Assembly: GCF_003752025.1 (NCBI RefSeq)
Contig: NZ_RJKR01000005.1
Coordinates: forward strand, 62,001-126,000
DNA length: 64,000 nucleotides
Source: Curtobacterium sp. PhB115
GTDB lineage: Bacteria; Actinomycetota; Actinomycetes; Actinomycetales; Microbacteriaceae
Reading direction: 5' to 3'
The notes beneath the pieces were generated by a model. That model saw only the letters and a program-made list of their open reading frames with translations, was not told the DNA's origin and searched no databases. This document shows, one piece after another, positions 17,458 to 26,728 of the stretch (position 1 is the first letter of the stretch; each line of letters starts with the position of its first letter). Both the position numbers and the translations under genes were made by a program.

Positions 17458-17970
17458 ATGCTGGTTCAGATTTGTGGTCTTCCCGGTGCAGGGAAGTCGA
17501 CGTTGTCCGCCGCGATCGCGGAGTTGACGCCGTCGCTGACACTGCGCGTCGACGCGATTGAGGGTGCGATGTGGAAGTACCAGGTCCCCCGCGAGCAGTC
17601 CGGGATTGCCGCGTACTCGATCATGCATGTGATCGCGGTGCCGAATCTGCGGCGCGGCCAGGTAGTCATCGCCGACGCGGTGAGCGGCGTGGAACCCGCT
17701 CGGGCTGGGTGGGTGTCGACCGCGGACACTGCTGGGGTCCCGCTCTGCGTGATCGAGGTCGTGTGTGCGGACGTCGACGAGCACCGTCGCCGCGTGGAGC
17801 AGCGTGCGAACGACATTCCCGGGTTCACGTTGCCGACATGGGACGAGGTGCAGCGCACAGCCGACGAGTACGAGCCCCGCACCGATGATCGACTGGTCAT
17901 CGACAGCACCCGCCCGCTCGAGGAGACGGTTCGACAGGCCCTCGACTACCTCGCGCTCAACGTCCGCTGA
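17458..17970 (+). CDS. P-loop kinase-like AAA protein
   Basis: The 170-residue protein starts with strand MLVQICGLPG and Walker A GLPGAGKST, then a DAIEGAMW segment and a Walker B-like hydrophobic strand GQVVIADAVS, ending in helices with arginine finger-like RRRVEQRAND. The layout matches small-molecule kinases such as zeta-toxin/chloramphenicol-phosphotransferase relatives. GAAGGAG lies 7 bp before the ATG. The phosphorylated substrate is unknown. Confidence 0.75.
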   Translation: MLVQICGLPGAGKSTLSAAIAELTPSLTLRVDAIEGAMWKYQVPREQSGIAAYSIMHVIAVPNLRRGQVVIADAVSGVEPARAGWVSTADTAGVPLCVIEVVCADVDEHRRRVEQRANDIPGFTLPTWDEVQRTADEYEPRTDDRLVIDSTRPLEETVRQALDYLALNVR

Positions 17971-18006
17971 ACGACCTGCTATCGAGACTCGGTGAAATCC
18001 TCTGTG

Positions 18007-19353
18007 TTAGGCGGTAGCGCGGAGGATTGCCGGCGCGGTCCACTCGCCGTTGAGCACGTCGTCGTCGGGTTCGTACATGCGAAGGATTGGCCGGAAGTCG
18101 CCGGGGGGACTCGGAAGCCAGTTGGCGTGCGGGTCGGCTGGCTGTTCGTGGCTGATGGTGATGGTGAGGGCGCCGTCGGGGTCGCGGGCAATACCGGGGG
18201 TCCGGTCGCCGATTGAGTAGCGGTCGATGGGGTTCGCGACGAGGTAGAAGTCGGGCATCGAGTACATGGTCAACGACCAGAATGCGCCCACGGGCGGCGT
18301 CGGGTTGAGACGGAGCGTGTACGTGTGGTCGCCATTGAGTTGCTCGCCGTGGTCGTCGAGGTAGGTCATGATGTACGCCGCCTCGTAGGCGTGGTTGCCC
18401 CACAGCCCGCCGAGTGCCGCGGCAGCGCGTTCAACGATGCGGAGTTCCGGGTCAGCGATCTTGAAGCGATCGTCGTCCATCGCGCCTACTTCGAAGAAAT
18501 CGAGGTTGTAGTCGAAGGCGTGCAGGGTGAGCTTCCAGCCGTTTACCTGCGGGCTCGCACCTGAAGTGAGTGCGCGCTCCAACGCCGCTCGTCCCGCCGC
18601 GAGCCCGGCGGTGAGACGCTCGTGCGTCCTAGTGGGCAGGTCGAGGTGGGGGCTGGTCGGCGCGGTGATGCCGACGGGCGCGAATGACCGCTGCAGTTCT
18701 TCGTCGCGTGCCGCTGGTGGGAACTGCTGGGACCAGACGCGGAGCTGCTCGAGGAACACCAGGTCCTCGGGTACGGTCGCGTCTGGTCGGGCGAGACCGA
18801 ACGGCCGGGCGCCATCATCTAGAGGCGTCAGCGTCGTGGCGTCCTGGAGGGCGTGCACGGCGGGCAGATCGTCGTCGCCGCTGACGGCCCACCGACCGAC
18901 GATCGACGCCACCGTCGTGGGGAAGCGGATGACGGTCGTGTTCGCTGACGCGGAGTCATCCCATCCCGGCGGCACGAGAAGGAACTCCCCCGCGCCCGTG
19001 CCGGTCGCGCGGTGTCCGACGTAGGCGAAGTTGTCCGTCCACGCGGACACGAACTGCAGCACGTAGTACCGACCGGCGGTGTCGGGTACGCGCAACCTGA
19101 CCGGGCCGACGCTGAGGTCGATCTGCGCCATCGAGTACAACGTGTCGTTGTTGATCGTGACGAACGTGTCGTCCGGCCCGGCAAGAGTGCGGGCGTGGCC
19201 GAACGAGTTCCACGGTGCTGCGGGAACCGCCCCGACGCCGCTCTCGACGTACCGTGCCACCTGCGCGAGGTTGAACACCAGCGGGAAGCCGTACAGGTAT
19301 GCCTTCGTCAGAAGGGCCTCATCGGCCTCACTTCGCACTGCCGTATCCGTCAT
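18007..19353 (-). CDS. DUF1254/DUF1214 protein, copy A
   Basis: The 448-residue protein has the N-terminal DUF1254 signature (AYLYGFPLVFNLAQV, then TINNDTLYSMAQIDLSVGP, YYVLQFVSAWTDNFAYVG) and a C-terminal DUF1214 beta domain (FWSLTMYSMPDFYLVANPID, then IGDRTPGIARDPDGALTITI, NWLPSP). No signal peptide is seen. Biochemical function is not established for the family; members are common in soil bacteria and often occur as adjacent paralogues, as here with copy B 158 bp upstream. The two copies are diverged. Confidence 0.85.
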   Translation of the reverse strand: MTDTAVRSEADEALLTKAYLYGFPLVFNLAQVARYVESGVGAVPAAPWNSFGHARTLAGPDDTFVTINNDTLYSMAQIDLSVGPVRLRVPDTAGRYYVLQFVSAWTDNFAYVGHRATGTGAGEFLLVPPGWDDSASANTTVIRFPTTVASIVGRWAVSGDDDLPAVHALQDATTLTPLDDGARPFGLARPDATVPEDLVFLEQLRVWSQQFPPAARDEELQRSFAPVGITAPTSPHLDLPTRTHERLTAGLAAGRAALERALTSGASPQVNGWKLTLHAFDYNLDFFEVGAMDDDRFKIADPELRIVERAAAALGGLWGNHAYEAAYIMTYLDDHGEQLNGDHTYTLRLNPTPPVGAFWSLTMYSMPDFYLVANPIDRYSIGDRTPGIARDPDGALTITISHEQPADPHANWLPSPPGDFRPILRMYEPDDDVLNGEWTAPAILRATA

Positions 19354-19511
19354 GGAGCGATCTCACCGCGAACCGACGCTGACGGCTTCACCTGGAACGG
19401 GTGACCGCGAGACGTTGGGCGCGGCGAACGGTGCACCGAGGGTCGAACCGGTCGACGCGAGCGCATCGGTCACGTCGTGCGCTGGGCAGAACAGCCCTTC
19501 GCTTCACCTGC

Positions 19512-20888
19512 TCAGCGCGTCGCTTTGGTGAAGTCACCGGGCTTCCAGGTGCGGTCGAAGTAGGGCGGGAGGGGGCCGTAGAAGCGCAGGTACGAGAACC
19601 AGTGCCGGCCCGGGATTGTCTGCACCCAATTGCTCTCGCCAGTATCCGGCGGAGTCGGGCCGAAGTGAAGGACCACCGAGCCGTCGGCTTCCGTCACGAG
19701 CTCGGGGTCGCGGCTGCCGCGGTCGCCGCGCTGCTGATGGTTGTCGATGAGGCAGCGTGTGGTGACGTCGTAGACCGTGACCGACCAGAAGAGCGCGGCC
19801 GGAACGTCCGGCGGAATGGTGAGCGTGTAGTGTGCGCCGCCGTCCAGCCATGCCCCGACGGCGTCCGTGTAACCGCCGAGGTACGCCTGGCCTTTGCCGG
19901 GCACGGTGCTCTTCATCGCCGCCGAGAAGCTCACCGCCTCGTAGAACCACGAGGCACGCTCGAGCAGTTCGTCGTACCAGGGTCCGCGTTGGGACGAGTT
20001 CGACAGGACGACCGCCGTGTCCCACTGCCGGTCCGGCCAGTACTTGGCTCCTGTGAACCGTTTCGCGAACGTGTTGGCTTGCGCCATCCGCTCACCGTCG
20101 ACGGTCGCGCGTTCGAGGATCGCGCGGAGTCGGTCGTCCGGTGTGAACGGTGTGCCTCGTTCGATGCCGAGTTGGCGGAGCATGGCGAGGAAGAACCGGT
20201 CGCGTTCGTCGATCACCTCGGTTTGGTAGATCTCGTGCAGTCGTTCCCAGTACGCGATGCCGCGAGGCTGGTCACCAGACCACGGCCGGCTGCCGGGTGA
20301 GACCAGCCGAGTCGCGGGCGGGTCCTCGTGAACGCTGAGCGGGTGCACCTGGACCTTGTCGGCCAGGGCCGCGCTCCGGACGGGATCGGGATCGAGGGTG
20401 CGGAATCCGAACATGATGTTGACGCCTGTGCTGTGGACGACCGTCCAGGTCTCGTCGTGCTCTGGGACGTCCTGGCCCGGGCCGACGACCAGGGTCGTGC
20501 CGCCACGGCCCGCGTCGGCGCCCATCTCACCGAGGACAGCGACCTCGCGCTGCCAGAAGTCGGAGATCCCCCCGGCCGTCGGCCCCGGTGGCAGCTCGAT
20601 GACCAGCGGACCCGTTGCGGACAGGTCGAAGAAGTTCAAGATGTAGGGGGTGGTCGCGTTCGCGGTGATGAGGCCGAGCCGGTCCTGGTAGGTGAGGTAG
20701 CGGACTAGGTCGTGGTCGGTGGCCCCGAACACGTCACGGTGCTGTGTCCGCCACTGCGCGTAGGAGACGATCGGCAGCGCCCACAGGTACGCCTGACAAG
20801 CGAGCTGGTGGTCGAGTTCGTCGAAGATGCCCGGCAGGTCTTCGCGGGGCGGGACATCGGAAGCCGTGGCGGCAGTGTCAACACTCAT
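19512..20888 (-). CDS. DUF1254/DUF1214 protein, copy B
   Basis: The 458-residue protein has DUF1254 features (QLACQAYLWALPIVSYAQWR, ITANATTPYILNFFDLSATG) and a DUF1214 C-terminus (FWSVTVYDVTTRCLIDNHQQ, then NWVQTIPGRHWFSYLRFYGP). The start at MSVDT is set by length and a GGAG about 10 bp upstream. It is a distant paralogue of copy A, transcribed the same way. Its start overlaps the end of the decayed arylsulfatase frame. No enzymatic activity can be assigned. Confidence 0.85.
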   Translation of the reverse strand: MSVDTAATASDVPPREDLPGIFDELDHQLACQAYLWALPIVSYAQWRTQHRDVFGATDHDLVRYLTYQDRLGLITANATTPYILNFFDLSATGPLVIELPPGPTAGGISDFWQREVAVLGEMGADAGRGGTTLVVGPGQDVPEHDETWTVVHSTGVNIMFGFRTLDPDPVRSAALADKVQVHPLSVHEDPPATRLVSPGSRPWSGDQPRGIAYWERLHEIYQTEVIDERDRFFLAMLRQLGIERGTPFTPDDRLRAILERATVDGERMAQANTFAKRFTGAKYWPDRQWDTAVVLSNSSQRGPWYDELLERASWFYEAVSFSAAMKSTVPGKGQAYLGGYTDAVGAWLDGGAHYTLTIPPDVPAALFWSVTVYDVTTRCLIDNHQQRGDRGSRDPELVTEADGSVVLHFGPTPPDTGESNWVQTIPGRHWFSYLRFYGPLPPYFDRTWKPGDFTKATR

Positions 20889-21290
20889 GTCGATGATGCT
20901 CCGCGCTCGTCCGGCCTGCGGAATCACCCGAGGCGGGTGAGCGGGTGCACCCGGGACAGGTCTGACGAGGCCCCGACGGGCGGTTCTCCTGCGGAGCCGT
21001 GAGGATGCGCATGCGTTCTTCCGGACCGATCTGGTGGTCGTTGTCGCCGACGTCGTCCCCGAGGTCGATCTGCACGCGGTCGATCGTGCCCGTGAACACG
21101 CTGCCGAGGCTGTCGTGGCCCTCGCGGACCGGTGTGCCGGTGTGCCGGTGTCGGACCCGACGTCCGTGGTCTCGTCGCCGGAGAGCCCCTCATGGTTGTT
21201 CTCGGGTTCATCTCCTGGGGTGGCGCCGACAGTGATCCGGCTCGCGGGTCCGATCAGCAGCGCCTCGATCGCGCTCGACCGTCCTCATCA
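20878..21290 (-). pseudogene. Arylsulfatase C-terminal remnant with tandem-duplication frameshift
   Basis: The upstream part of this segment reads SSAIEALLIGPASRITVGAT and GLSGDETTDVGSDTGTP in one frame; the rest reads SLGSVFTGTIDRVQIDLGDD in another. These join into the typical C-terminal strand region of bacterial arylsulfatases (DTGTPV...FTGTI..V.IDLG) if one 8-bp unit is removed from the triplicated CCGGTGTG at 21129-21151. Two in-frame stops lie just upstream, and the catalytic N-terminal domain is missing. It is a dead fragment. Confidence 0.65.
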
Positions 21291-21299
21291 AAGGTGGCT

Positions 21300-21722
21300 G
21301 GCGTCGCAGCGCTGACCGTACACCGGGTTCAACACGGTGATGTGGCGGTCCTGAACGCGTACACGACCTCGGACGGCTTCCCGCTCGGACGACGGGTGAA
21401 CAGTCGCCGCGTTGAGTGCCGCCAGCACACCCTGCGGCACGACCGTGTCCAGCAGCTCAACGAGCTCGGCATGATCTGGCGGATGCGGCTCCCGCCGGAA
21501 GATGGTTCTCGTCGTCGCCGGGAAGCGGCGCACTTCACCGCCATGCTGCGGCGCATCGTCGTGTGGACTGACGAGCACGACGGTTGGCCTCCCAGCGCGC
21601 CGCAGCATGACGGCGACTGTGCCGGGATCGGTCGGCGGCTGGTCCGGCAGCGGCAGCTGTTTCGGTCGCAGCGACTTGACGCCGACCGGCAACAAGTTCG
21701 TCTCGAGGAAATTGAATCTTGA
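21300..21722 (+). pseudogene. Fragment with helicase-associated (HA) domain repeats
   Basis: The open frame carries two units of the HA-domain pattern: YTTSDGFPLGRRVNSRRVEC followed by LRHDRVQQLNELGMIWR, and WTDEHDGWPPSAP with GIGRRLVRQRQLFRS. HA repeats (about 65 residues, dG..LG.Wv..qR...L...r...L...G..W) are DNA-binding modules found beside helicases and as stand-alone actinobacterial proteins. No convincing start exists, so the N-terminus seems lost. A full-length relative lies at 33761-34330. Confidence 0.5.
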
Positions 21723-21728
21723 ACAGCT

Positions 21729-24700
21729 TTACGGTCGATGATTCGCAGTCCGCCGACGGCGTCGCTCAATCAGTCCCGTGACCGTTCCGGCGATGAGCAA
21801 GACGACCGCTGCTGCGAACGGCGCGGCAAGTGACACACCGGTCCATGCGAGCGTTGTGGCCTCGCCGTAGGGGCCGTATCCGCCGGGGAAGCCGACGTCC
21901 GACGCATTGGTAGACGCGATTCCGCTGCCGCTGGGCACTCCATCAGCATCCCGGTCACCACCGCCACCGCCTTCGCCTCCGCCTCCGCCTCCTGGTGTCG
22001 GCTCATCGGCGGCGATCGTCCAGACGCCGTCGGCGTCGTTATCGGTCGGCGATGCGATCGCGTCGGTGTCGACGGTGGGCACGACGAGCGGGTTCGTCCG
22101 TTCGATGATCGGGTCGTCGTAGCCGTCACCGTCGACGTCCTGAGCCGCCGCGAGTGCGACGAACGCAACATCGTGCAGCGTTGCCGCAGACCTCTCTCCG
22201 ATGCGGACGGTGACCGTGATCAGTGATCCATCCGCGCCGGACGGCAGCGGGCCCTCCGCCGTGCCGGTGGTGCCAGCGAACCGGTACCCGTCGCCGGTCA
22301 TCGACACCACGGTAACGCCGTCCGGCAGGAGCTGCGTCACCGTCCACCCGGCTGGCGCTGCGCCCGGGCCGTCGTTGTGCGGGGTGAGCGTCCACGTCAC
22401 GGTGTCACCGACGCGCACCGAGGTGCCTGTTGGCGTCGTCGGCGTCTCGGTGAGCGACAGGTCGACACAGTTCTCCGGGTAGAGCACCGGCGCGACAGTC
22501 AGCTCGTACACGGCGGCTCCGCCGCCGTCGTAGCGGAGGTCGTCGTCGAGGTAGCCAGTGGCCTTGCAGGGCGACGCCCAGTCGTTCGGGTTGCCGTGGT
22601 TCCTCGCGTCCACCGCCACGGGACCGTTGGGTACCACCACCGATGCTGCGGCTCGAGCTGCACCGGCACGGTCCACGGCTCCGGCAGTGTCTTCGCCGAC
22701 GACAGCGTTGGGGAACGTCCGGATGGCAGTCGAGTCGGCTGGGAAGGTGTTACCGACGACGAGGACGGGGTCCTGCACTGTGCGGAATGCGGTGCCGACG
22801 CTGTCCGGTGGGGAGCCGACGCGGATCCACATCCCGGCTCCGACGAAGCGGTTGTCGCGGACGGTGATGCCGGAGGACGAGTACGACCCGGGCTGTTCGC
22901 CGTCTTCGTAAGTAGGGACCACGATCACGGCGGTCGCGTCATCGGCGGTCTGCGTGACGGTGTTCCCGGCGATGGTGACGTCGTGCGCGGGGGCGGCGGT
23001 GAGGACGGCCGGCTGGCCGGTGACGACGTTGTCGGTGAAGCGGACTGCACGGGTGCCGGCGGAGAGGTTCACGCCGCCACGGTTGTCGGTCATCGTGTTG
23101 TCGTGGATCCGCACGTCGTGGCTGATGCCGTTACTGGGAACGGTGACGACGATGTTCCCGACTGCACCGTTGTTCCGGAAGATGCTGGTGCCGAAGTTGA
23201 GGTCGGCGCTGCTGCGGGCGTAGATGCCGTACTCGGACACGTTCTCGACGAGGATCCCGGTGACCACCGAGTCGGTGCTGGATGAGTAGAAGACGCCGTA
23301 CGAACCGCCGTTGATGCTCGACAGCGAGAGGTTCACGCGCTGCGAGTCGTAGGCACGGAGGACCGCAGCCCCGCTGGTGGAAGAGATGCCGGGCCGCCCG
23401 GTGACATCGACGCCGGTCACGGTGACATCGCTGGAGTCGTGCGTGATGACGCCAGCACCGGCGATCTCCGCGACGACGTCGCTGATGCGGGTGTTCGTCA
23501 CACCCAGGAGGGTGACGGCGTTGGAGGCGTTCGGGGCGCCGACGACCGTGATGCGGCTGATGACGATGTCGGTCCGGTCACTGTCCGCGGTGAGCTGAGA
23601 CGTGGTGCCGACGCCGTACAGCATCCCGGTGATCGTTCCGTCCCGGACGGTCACGCGGCCAGCGTTCATGAAGTTGATGCCCGTCCCGGAAGACGACGAC
23701 CCGGTGATGGTCGAGTCGGTGATCGTCGCACCCTGCGTTGAACCGAGGGTGATGCCTCCCGTGACGGCAGTGATGGTCGGCCGGATGATCCGCGGTCCAG
23801 CTCCGGTGTCGCCGATGTCCGTGTAGATGCCGTACGCGAAGGAGCCGACAGTTGGTTCTGTGATAGTGACGCCGGTGGCGCGGTAGATGTTCACGCCGCG
23901 GGAGGAACCCGCACCGGCGCCAGTGATCGTGGCGCCAGTGATACTTGCACCGCTGGTGCTGCCGAGCGAGATGCCCTCTGAACCGGCACCGATGATGGTG
24001 GGATTCGTGATCGTCGCCCCGGCCGCGGCGCTTGTTCCCGTGGTGCCGATGCCGCGGTTGAACGAGGACACCTGAACGTCGCTGATCACAGCGGCGGAGG
24101 CGTTCTGCAGGTCGATGCCCGTACCTGCCGCTCCTGGACCGATGAGCGTCGTCCCGGTGACTCTCGGCGAAGCGGTCGCGCCGAGGGCAATGCCAGCGGT
24201 CGCGCTCGTGATGGTGCCGCCGGTGACACTGATTCCGGCCGTCGTCGCAGCCGCCGTGATGCCGATACCGGTCGCGACACCGCTGATGGTTGAGTTCGTG
24301 ATCGTCGCTGCTCCGGTTGACAGGTTGATGCCGTACGAGGATGCCTGCCCGCCGCCGTCAATGGCGAAGTTCGTGATGCTGGTGCCGGTCACCCCCGCGC
24401 CGAGCTGCACGCCGGTCGGTCTCGCGACGGCGTTCGGGTTGCTCACCCGAAGGTCGGACAGCGTGACGTCGTTGCCGGTGACGGAGAACACCGGTGTCGC
24501 GGCCACACCGAACCTGACCGTCTCCGCCGCGGTCAGCCCACCGCCGCTGATGGTGAACCGCGCAAACAGGGTCGACGCAGACGCTGTCTCCAGAGTGACC
24601 TGTCGGGGCACGGTCAGTGCGGTCGTGAACGCGTAGTCGTTCGAGTCGAACGAGACTGTTCCGCCGACGGGCACGGCGTTCAACGCGGCCTGCAAGGTCA

Positions 24701-25184
24701 GCAGCGTGGCCGGCCGATCCGCCGCCGTTCCCACCCACGCCATCAGCGCCGTGTTCGCGTTCGGAACCAACGCCAGAACGGTCGGAGGTGCTGCAGCAGG
24801 AGTCGAAGCGGCGGCGGCCGGGGCGCTCACCTGAGGAGTGGGATCCGGAGTGACGCTCGGTGATGCGGATGCGCCAGCCGTCTGGGTCGGAGCCGGGATA
24901 GGGGACGCGGTCCGGCTTGGCGCGGCAGTCGGGACTGAGCTCGGCACCGTAGTTGGGGCTGGGCTTGACGGGTCAGCCGGCGTCGGACTGGGTGGCGTTC
25001 CCGTATCCGCTGTAGCCACTGCCGTCGGTGTCGGCGCTTCGGTCGAGGCAGTCGCAACACCTGGACTCGCGAGTACGAAGGTGATCATGAGTGGCACAAC
25101 GGCTGCAAACGCGGCAACCATGCGTCTGCTGCGCGGGGGCGTTTCGCGCCTCGGACGCGACGACTTCCCCCGTTGAGACCTCAT
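21729..25184 (-). CDS. LAxTG-anchored surface protein with right-handed beta-helix
   Basis: The 1151-residue secreted protein has a basic N-region then the hydrophobic signal MVAAFAAVVPLMITFVLASP, and a Pro/Thr/Ser-rich stalk to about residue 130. A very long series of parallel beta-helix rungs (residues about 160-860, rich in ITGATITGAG and TITNSTISG motifs) follows, then a DUF11-like domain, an Asp-rich DGDGYDD segment and a Gly linker. It ends LAWTG (1112-1116), a hydrophobic helix and RRRRR, a class E sortase sorting signal. It is probably a wall-attached carbohydrate-binding or adhesive protein. The sortase is not in the window. Confidence 0.88.
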   Translation of the reverse strand: MRSQRGKSSRPRRETPPRSRRMVAAFAAVVPLMITFVLASPGVATASTEAPTPTAVATADTGTPPSPTPADPSSPAPTTVPSSVPTAAPSRTASPIPAPTQTAGASASPSVTPDPTPQVSAPAAAASTPAAAPPTVLALVPNANTALMAWVGTAADRPATLLTLQAALNAVPVGGTVSFDSNDYAFTTALTVPRQVTLETASASTLFARFTISGGGLTAAETVRFGVAATPVFSVTGNDVTLSDLRVSNPNAVARPTGVQLGAGVTGTSITNFAIDGGGQASSYGINLSTGAATITNSTISGVATGIGITAAATTAGISVTGGTITSATAGIALGATASPRVTGTTLIGPGAAGTGIDLQNASAAVISDVQVSSFNRGIGTTGTSAAAGATITNPTIIGAGSEGISLGSTSGASITGATITGAGAGSSRGVNIYRATGVTITEPTVGSFAYGIYTDIGDTGAGPRIIRPTITAVTGGITLGSTQGATITDSTITGSSSSGTGINFMNAGRVTVRDGTITGMLYGVGTTSQLTADSDRTDIVISRITVVGAPNASNAVTLLGVTNTRISDVVAEIAGAGVITHDSSDVTVTGVDVTGRPGISSTSGAAVLRAYDSQRVNLSLSSINGGSYGVFYSSSTDSVVTGILVENVSEYGIYARSSADLNFGTSIFRNNGAVGNIVVTVPSNGISHDVRIHDNTMTDNRGGVNLSAGTRAVRFTDNVVTGQPAVLTAAPAHDVTIAGNTVTQTADDATAVIVVPTYEDGEQPGSYSSSGITVRDNRFVGAGMWIRVGSPPDSVGTAFRTVQDPVLVVGNTFPADSTAIRTFPNAVVGEDTAGAVDRAGAARAAASVVVPNGPVAVDARNHGNPNDWASPCKATGYLDDDLRYDGGGAAVYELTVAPVLYPENCVDLSLTETPTTPTGTSVRVGDTVTWTLTPHNDGPGAAPAGWTVTQLLPDGVTVVSMTGDGYRFAGTTGTAEGPLPSGADGSLITVTVRIGERSAATLHDVAFVALAAAQDVDGDGYDDPIIERTNPLVVPTVDTDAIASPTDNDADGVWTIAADEPTPGGGGGGEGGGGGDRDADGVPSGSGIASTNASDVGFPGGYGPYGEATTLAWTGVSLAAPFAAAVVLLIAGTVTGLIERRRRRTANHRP

Positions 25185-25319
25185 GGCTCACTATGACCGC
25201 GGACGGGCTGCACTGTACATCGCCCGTCCCGGGTGAGAGGGGTTCAAGAGCGCGCTGACGACCGCGCACTCCAGGCGGCCGGGCCGCCCCTTGTGAGATC
25301 TCGTCCGGATGACCATCCC

Positions 25320-25721
25320 CTACCGGCGCGCTTTGAGGACCAGCTGCACCGCTTGCCTCGCCGCTTCCGGCACCAACGGGATTTGGGTGAGCAAGGCAAC
25401 TTCCACCCACCTCGGCTCGTACTGGTTCAGTTCTGATGCTCGTTCGATCTCTGGGCCACCGAGCACCAACGGACCAGGACGCACTTGGGCTGCGAAGTAG
25501 GCCGCTGGAGCGCCGCTATCCACTGGCACGTCGAGCAGATCACCGATGATCGCCTCAAGTCCAGTCTCCTCGCGCAGTTCGCGCCGGCAAGCCTCGCGGA
25601 GGCTCTCACCTTCCTCCACCCCACCACCAGGAAGCACCCAGTAGTTCCGACCATCCTTCAACCGATCGATGACGAGCAGGCTCTCGTCTCGGATGACGAC
25701 GGCCGCTGATCTGACGCGCAT
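25320..25721 (-). CDS. NUDIX hydrolase
   Basis: The 133-residue protein contains a complete Nudix box, GGGVEEGESLREACRREL followed by REETGL (pattern GX5EX7REUXEEXGU), with strands VRSAAVVIRDESLLVIDRL before it. The family hydrolyses nucleoside diphosphates linked to another moiety, for example oxidised dNTPs or ADP-ribose, using Mg2+ at the Glu residues of the box. It is a single gene here and the precise substrate is unknown. Confidence 0.9.
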   Translation of the reverse strand: MRVRSAAVVIRDESLLVIDRLKDGRNYWVLPGGGVEEGESLREACRRELREETGLEAIIGDLLDVPVDSGAPAAYFAAQVRPGPLVLGGPEIERASELNQYEPRWVEVALLTQIPLVPEAARQAVQLVLKARR

Positions 25722-25807
25722 CCGGCTAGCACACCACGAAACGCCTGTTCGTGTCCCACAGCCCGGCGTCGAGGCGTCCCGATTGACGATCCTCGACCGG
25801 ACGAGCG

Positions 25808-26419
25808 TTAGCCGGCGGGGCGGAGTCGGGCCAGGATGGCGCCATGCGGGCGAGGGTTGGGTGCTGACGCCGTTCGGGTGTGCGTTTCCTCGACGTCGAA
25901 ACCCGCAGCGATCAGCTCCTTACCTAGCACCGCGCTCGACCACTGGTAGGCGGCGACAACGGCGTGGTCGAGCGGCTTCACGTTGTCGGCAACGAAGAAG
26001 CCGACGAGCAGGCGGCCGCCTGGCCGGAGCACGCGCGCGAACTCCTCGAGAGGACGACGAATGGTTTCCGGTTCGTGGTGAATCAACGAGTACCAGGCGA
26101 GAACTCCACCGTAGCTGTCGGCCGGGTCGTCGAGTGCGTCGACGTTCCCGATCGCGAACGGCGCACTCGGGTGCGAAGCCCGGGCGTGCTCGATGAATCC
26201 GGCGACTTGGTCGACTCCCCGGGCGTCATGACCGAGCTCTCGGAGGTAAGCCGTCCAATGGCCCGGGCCGCAGCCGGCGTCCAGCAGCGGGCCTTCAACT
26301 CCCGCAGCCCACGTAGAGACGAGGTGCACATCGGATGGATGCACCGCCGTCATGGATCCCAGCCGTTCGGCGTACTCAGCGGCGCGGCGCGAATACGAGC
26401 TCGAAACCTCCGATGCCAT
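25808..26419 (-). CDS. Class I SAM-dependent methyltransferase
   Basis: The 203-residue Rossmann methyltransferase has motif I LLDAGCGPGHWTAYL, an acidic end to strand 2 (ARGVDQ), VDALDDP after strand 3 and the post-motif LRPGGRLLVGFF. It resembles small-molecule methyltransferases of the UbiE/YcgJ kind. The start is chosen at MASEVSS, which gives family length; a longer frame reaches 26680 but its extra part looks non-coding. The substrate is unknown. The weak ribosome site leaves some doubt about the start. Confidence 0.85.
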   Translation of the reverse strand: MASEVSSSYSRRAAEYAERLGSMTAVHPSDVHLVSTWAAGVEGPLLDAGCGPGHWTAYLRELGHDARGVDQVAGFIEHARASHPSAPFAIGNVDALDDPADSYGGVLAWYSLIHHEPETIRRPLEEFARVLRPGGRLLVGFFVADNVKPLDHAVVAAYQWSSAVLGKELIAAGFDVEETHTRTASAPNPRPHGAILARLRPAG

Positions 26420-26728
26420 GAGCCGACCATAACCAAGAACCTGCGAACAGGTGTTCCGAATGCCGATGGTGCATCGAGACGACCCGTAGCGCCATGCTGA
26501 GCACCACGTACCTGCGCCGTGGGCACCACGCTGCAACGTCACAGCCAAGGAGCCCACGAACCGCGGCGGTGCACGGGCGGCCAGAGTGTTCCGCGCTGAC
26601 CGCTCAACTCGTAGCTCGAGGATAGGGACGACCGCGGACACCGGCAGCAAGCGTGCGCGGAGCCATCGATTCGTCGGCATACTGACATCGAGGGAACTGC
26701 CAGGTTCTCTGCGACGTCAGGGGATCGT
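26420..26728. other. Gene-free intergenic region
   Basis: This 309-bp space lies between the divergent methyltransferase and first CPBP gene. No credible reading frame, RNA gene or strong palindrome is visible. It presumably holds both promoters, but no clear -35/-10 pair can be picked out. Confidence 0.4.

Noticed and set aside
16700-17970. MNT/HEPN-like toxin-antitoxin pair
   Set aside because: The nucleotidyltransferase is adjacent to a P-loop kinase, not a HEPN protein, and the 128-bp gap argues against a tight pair.
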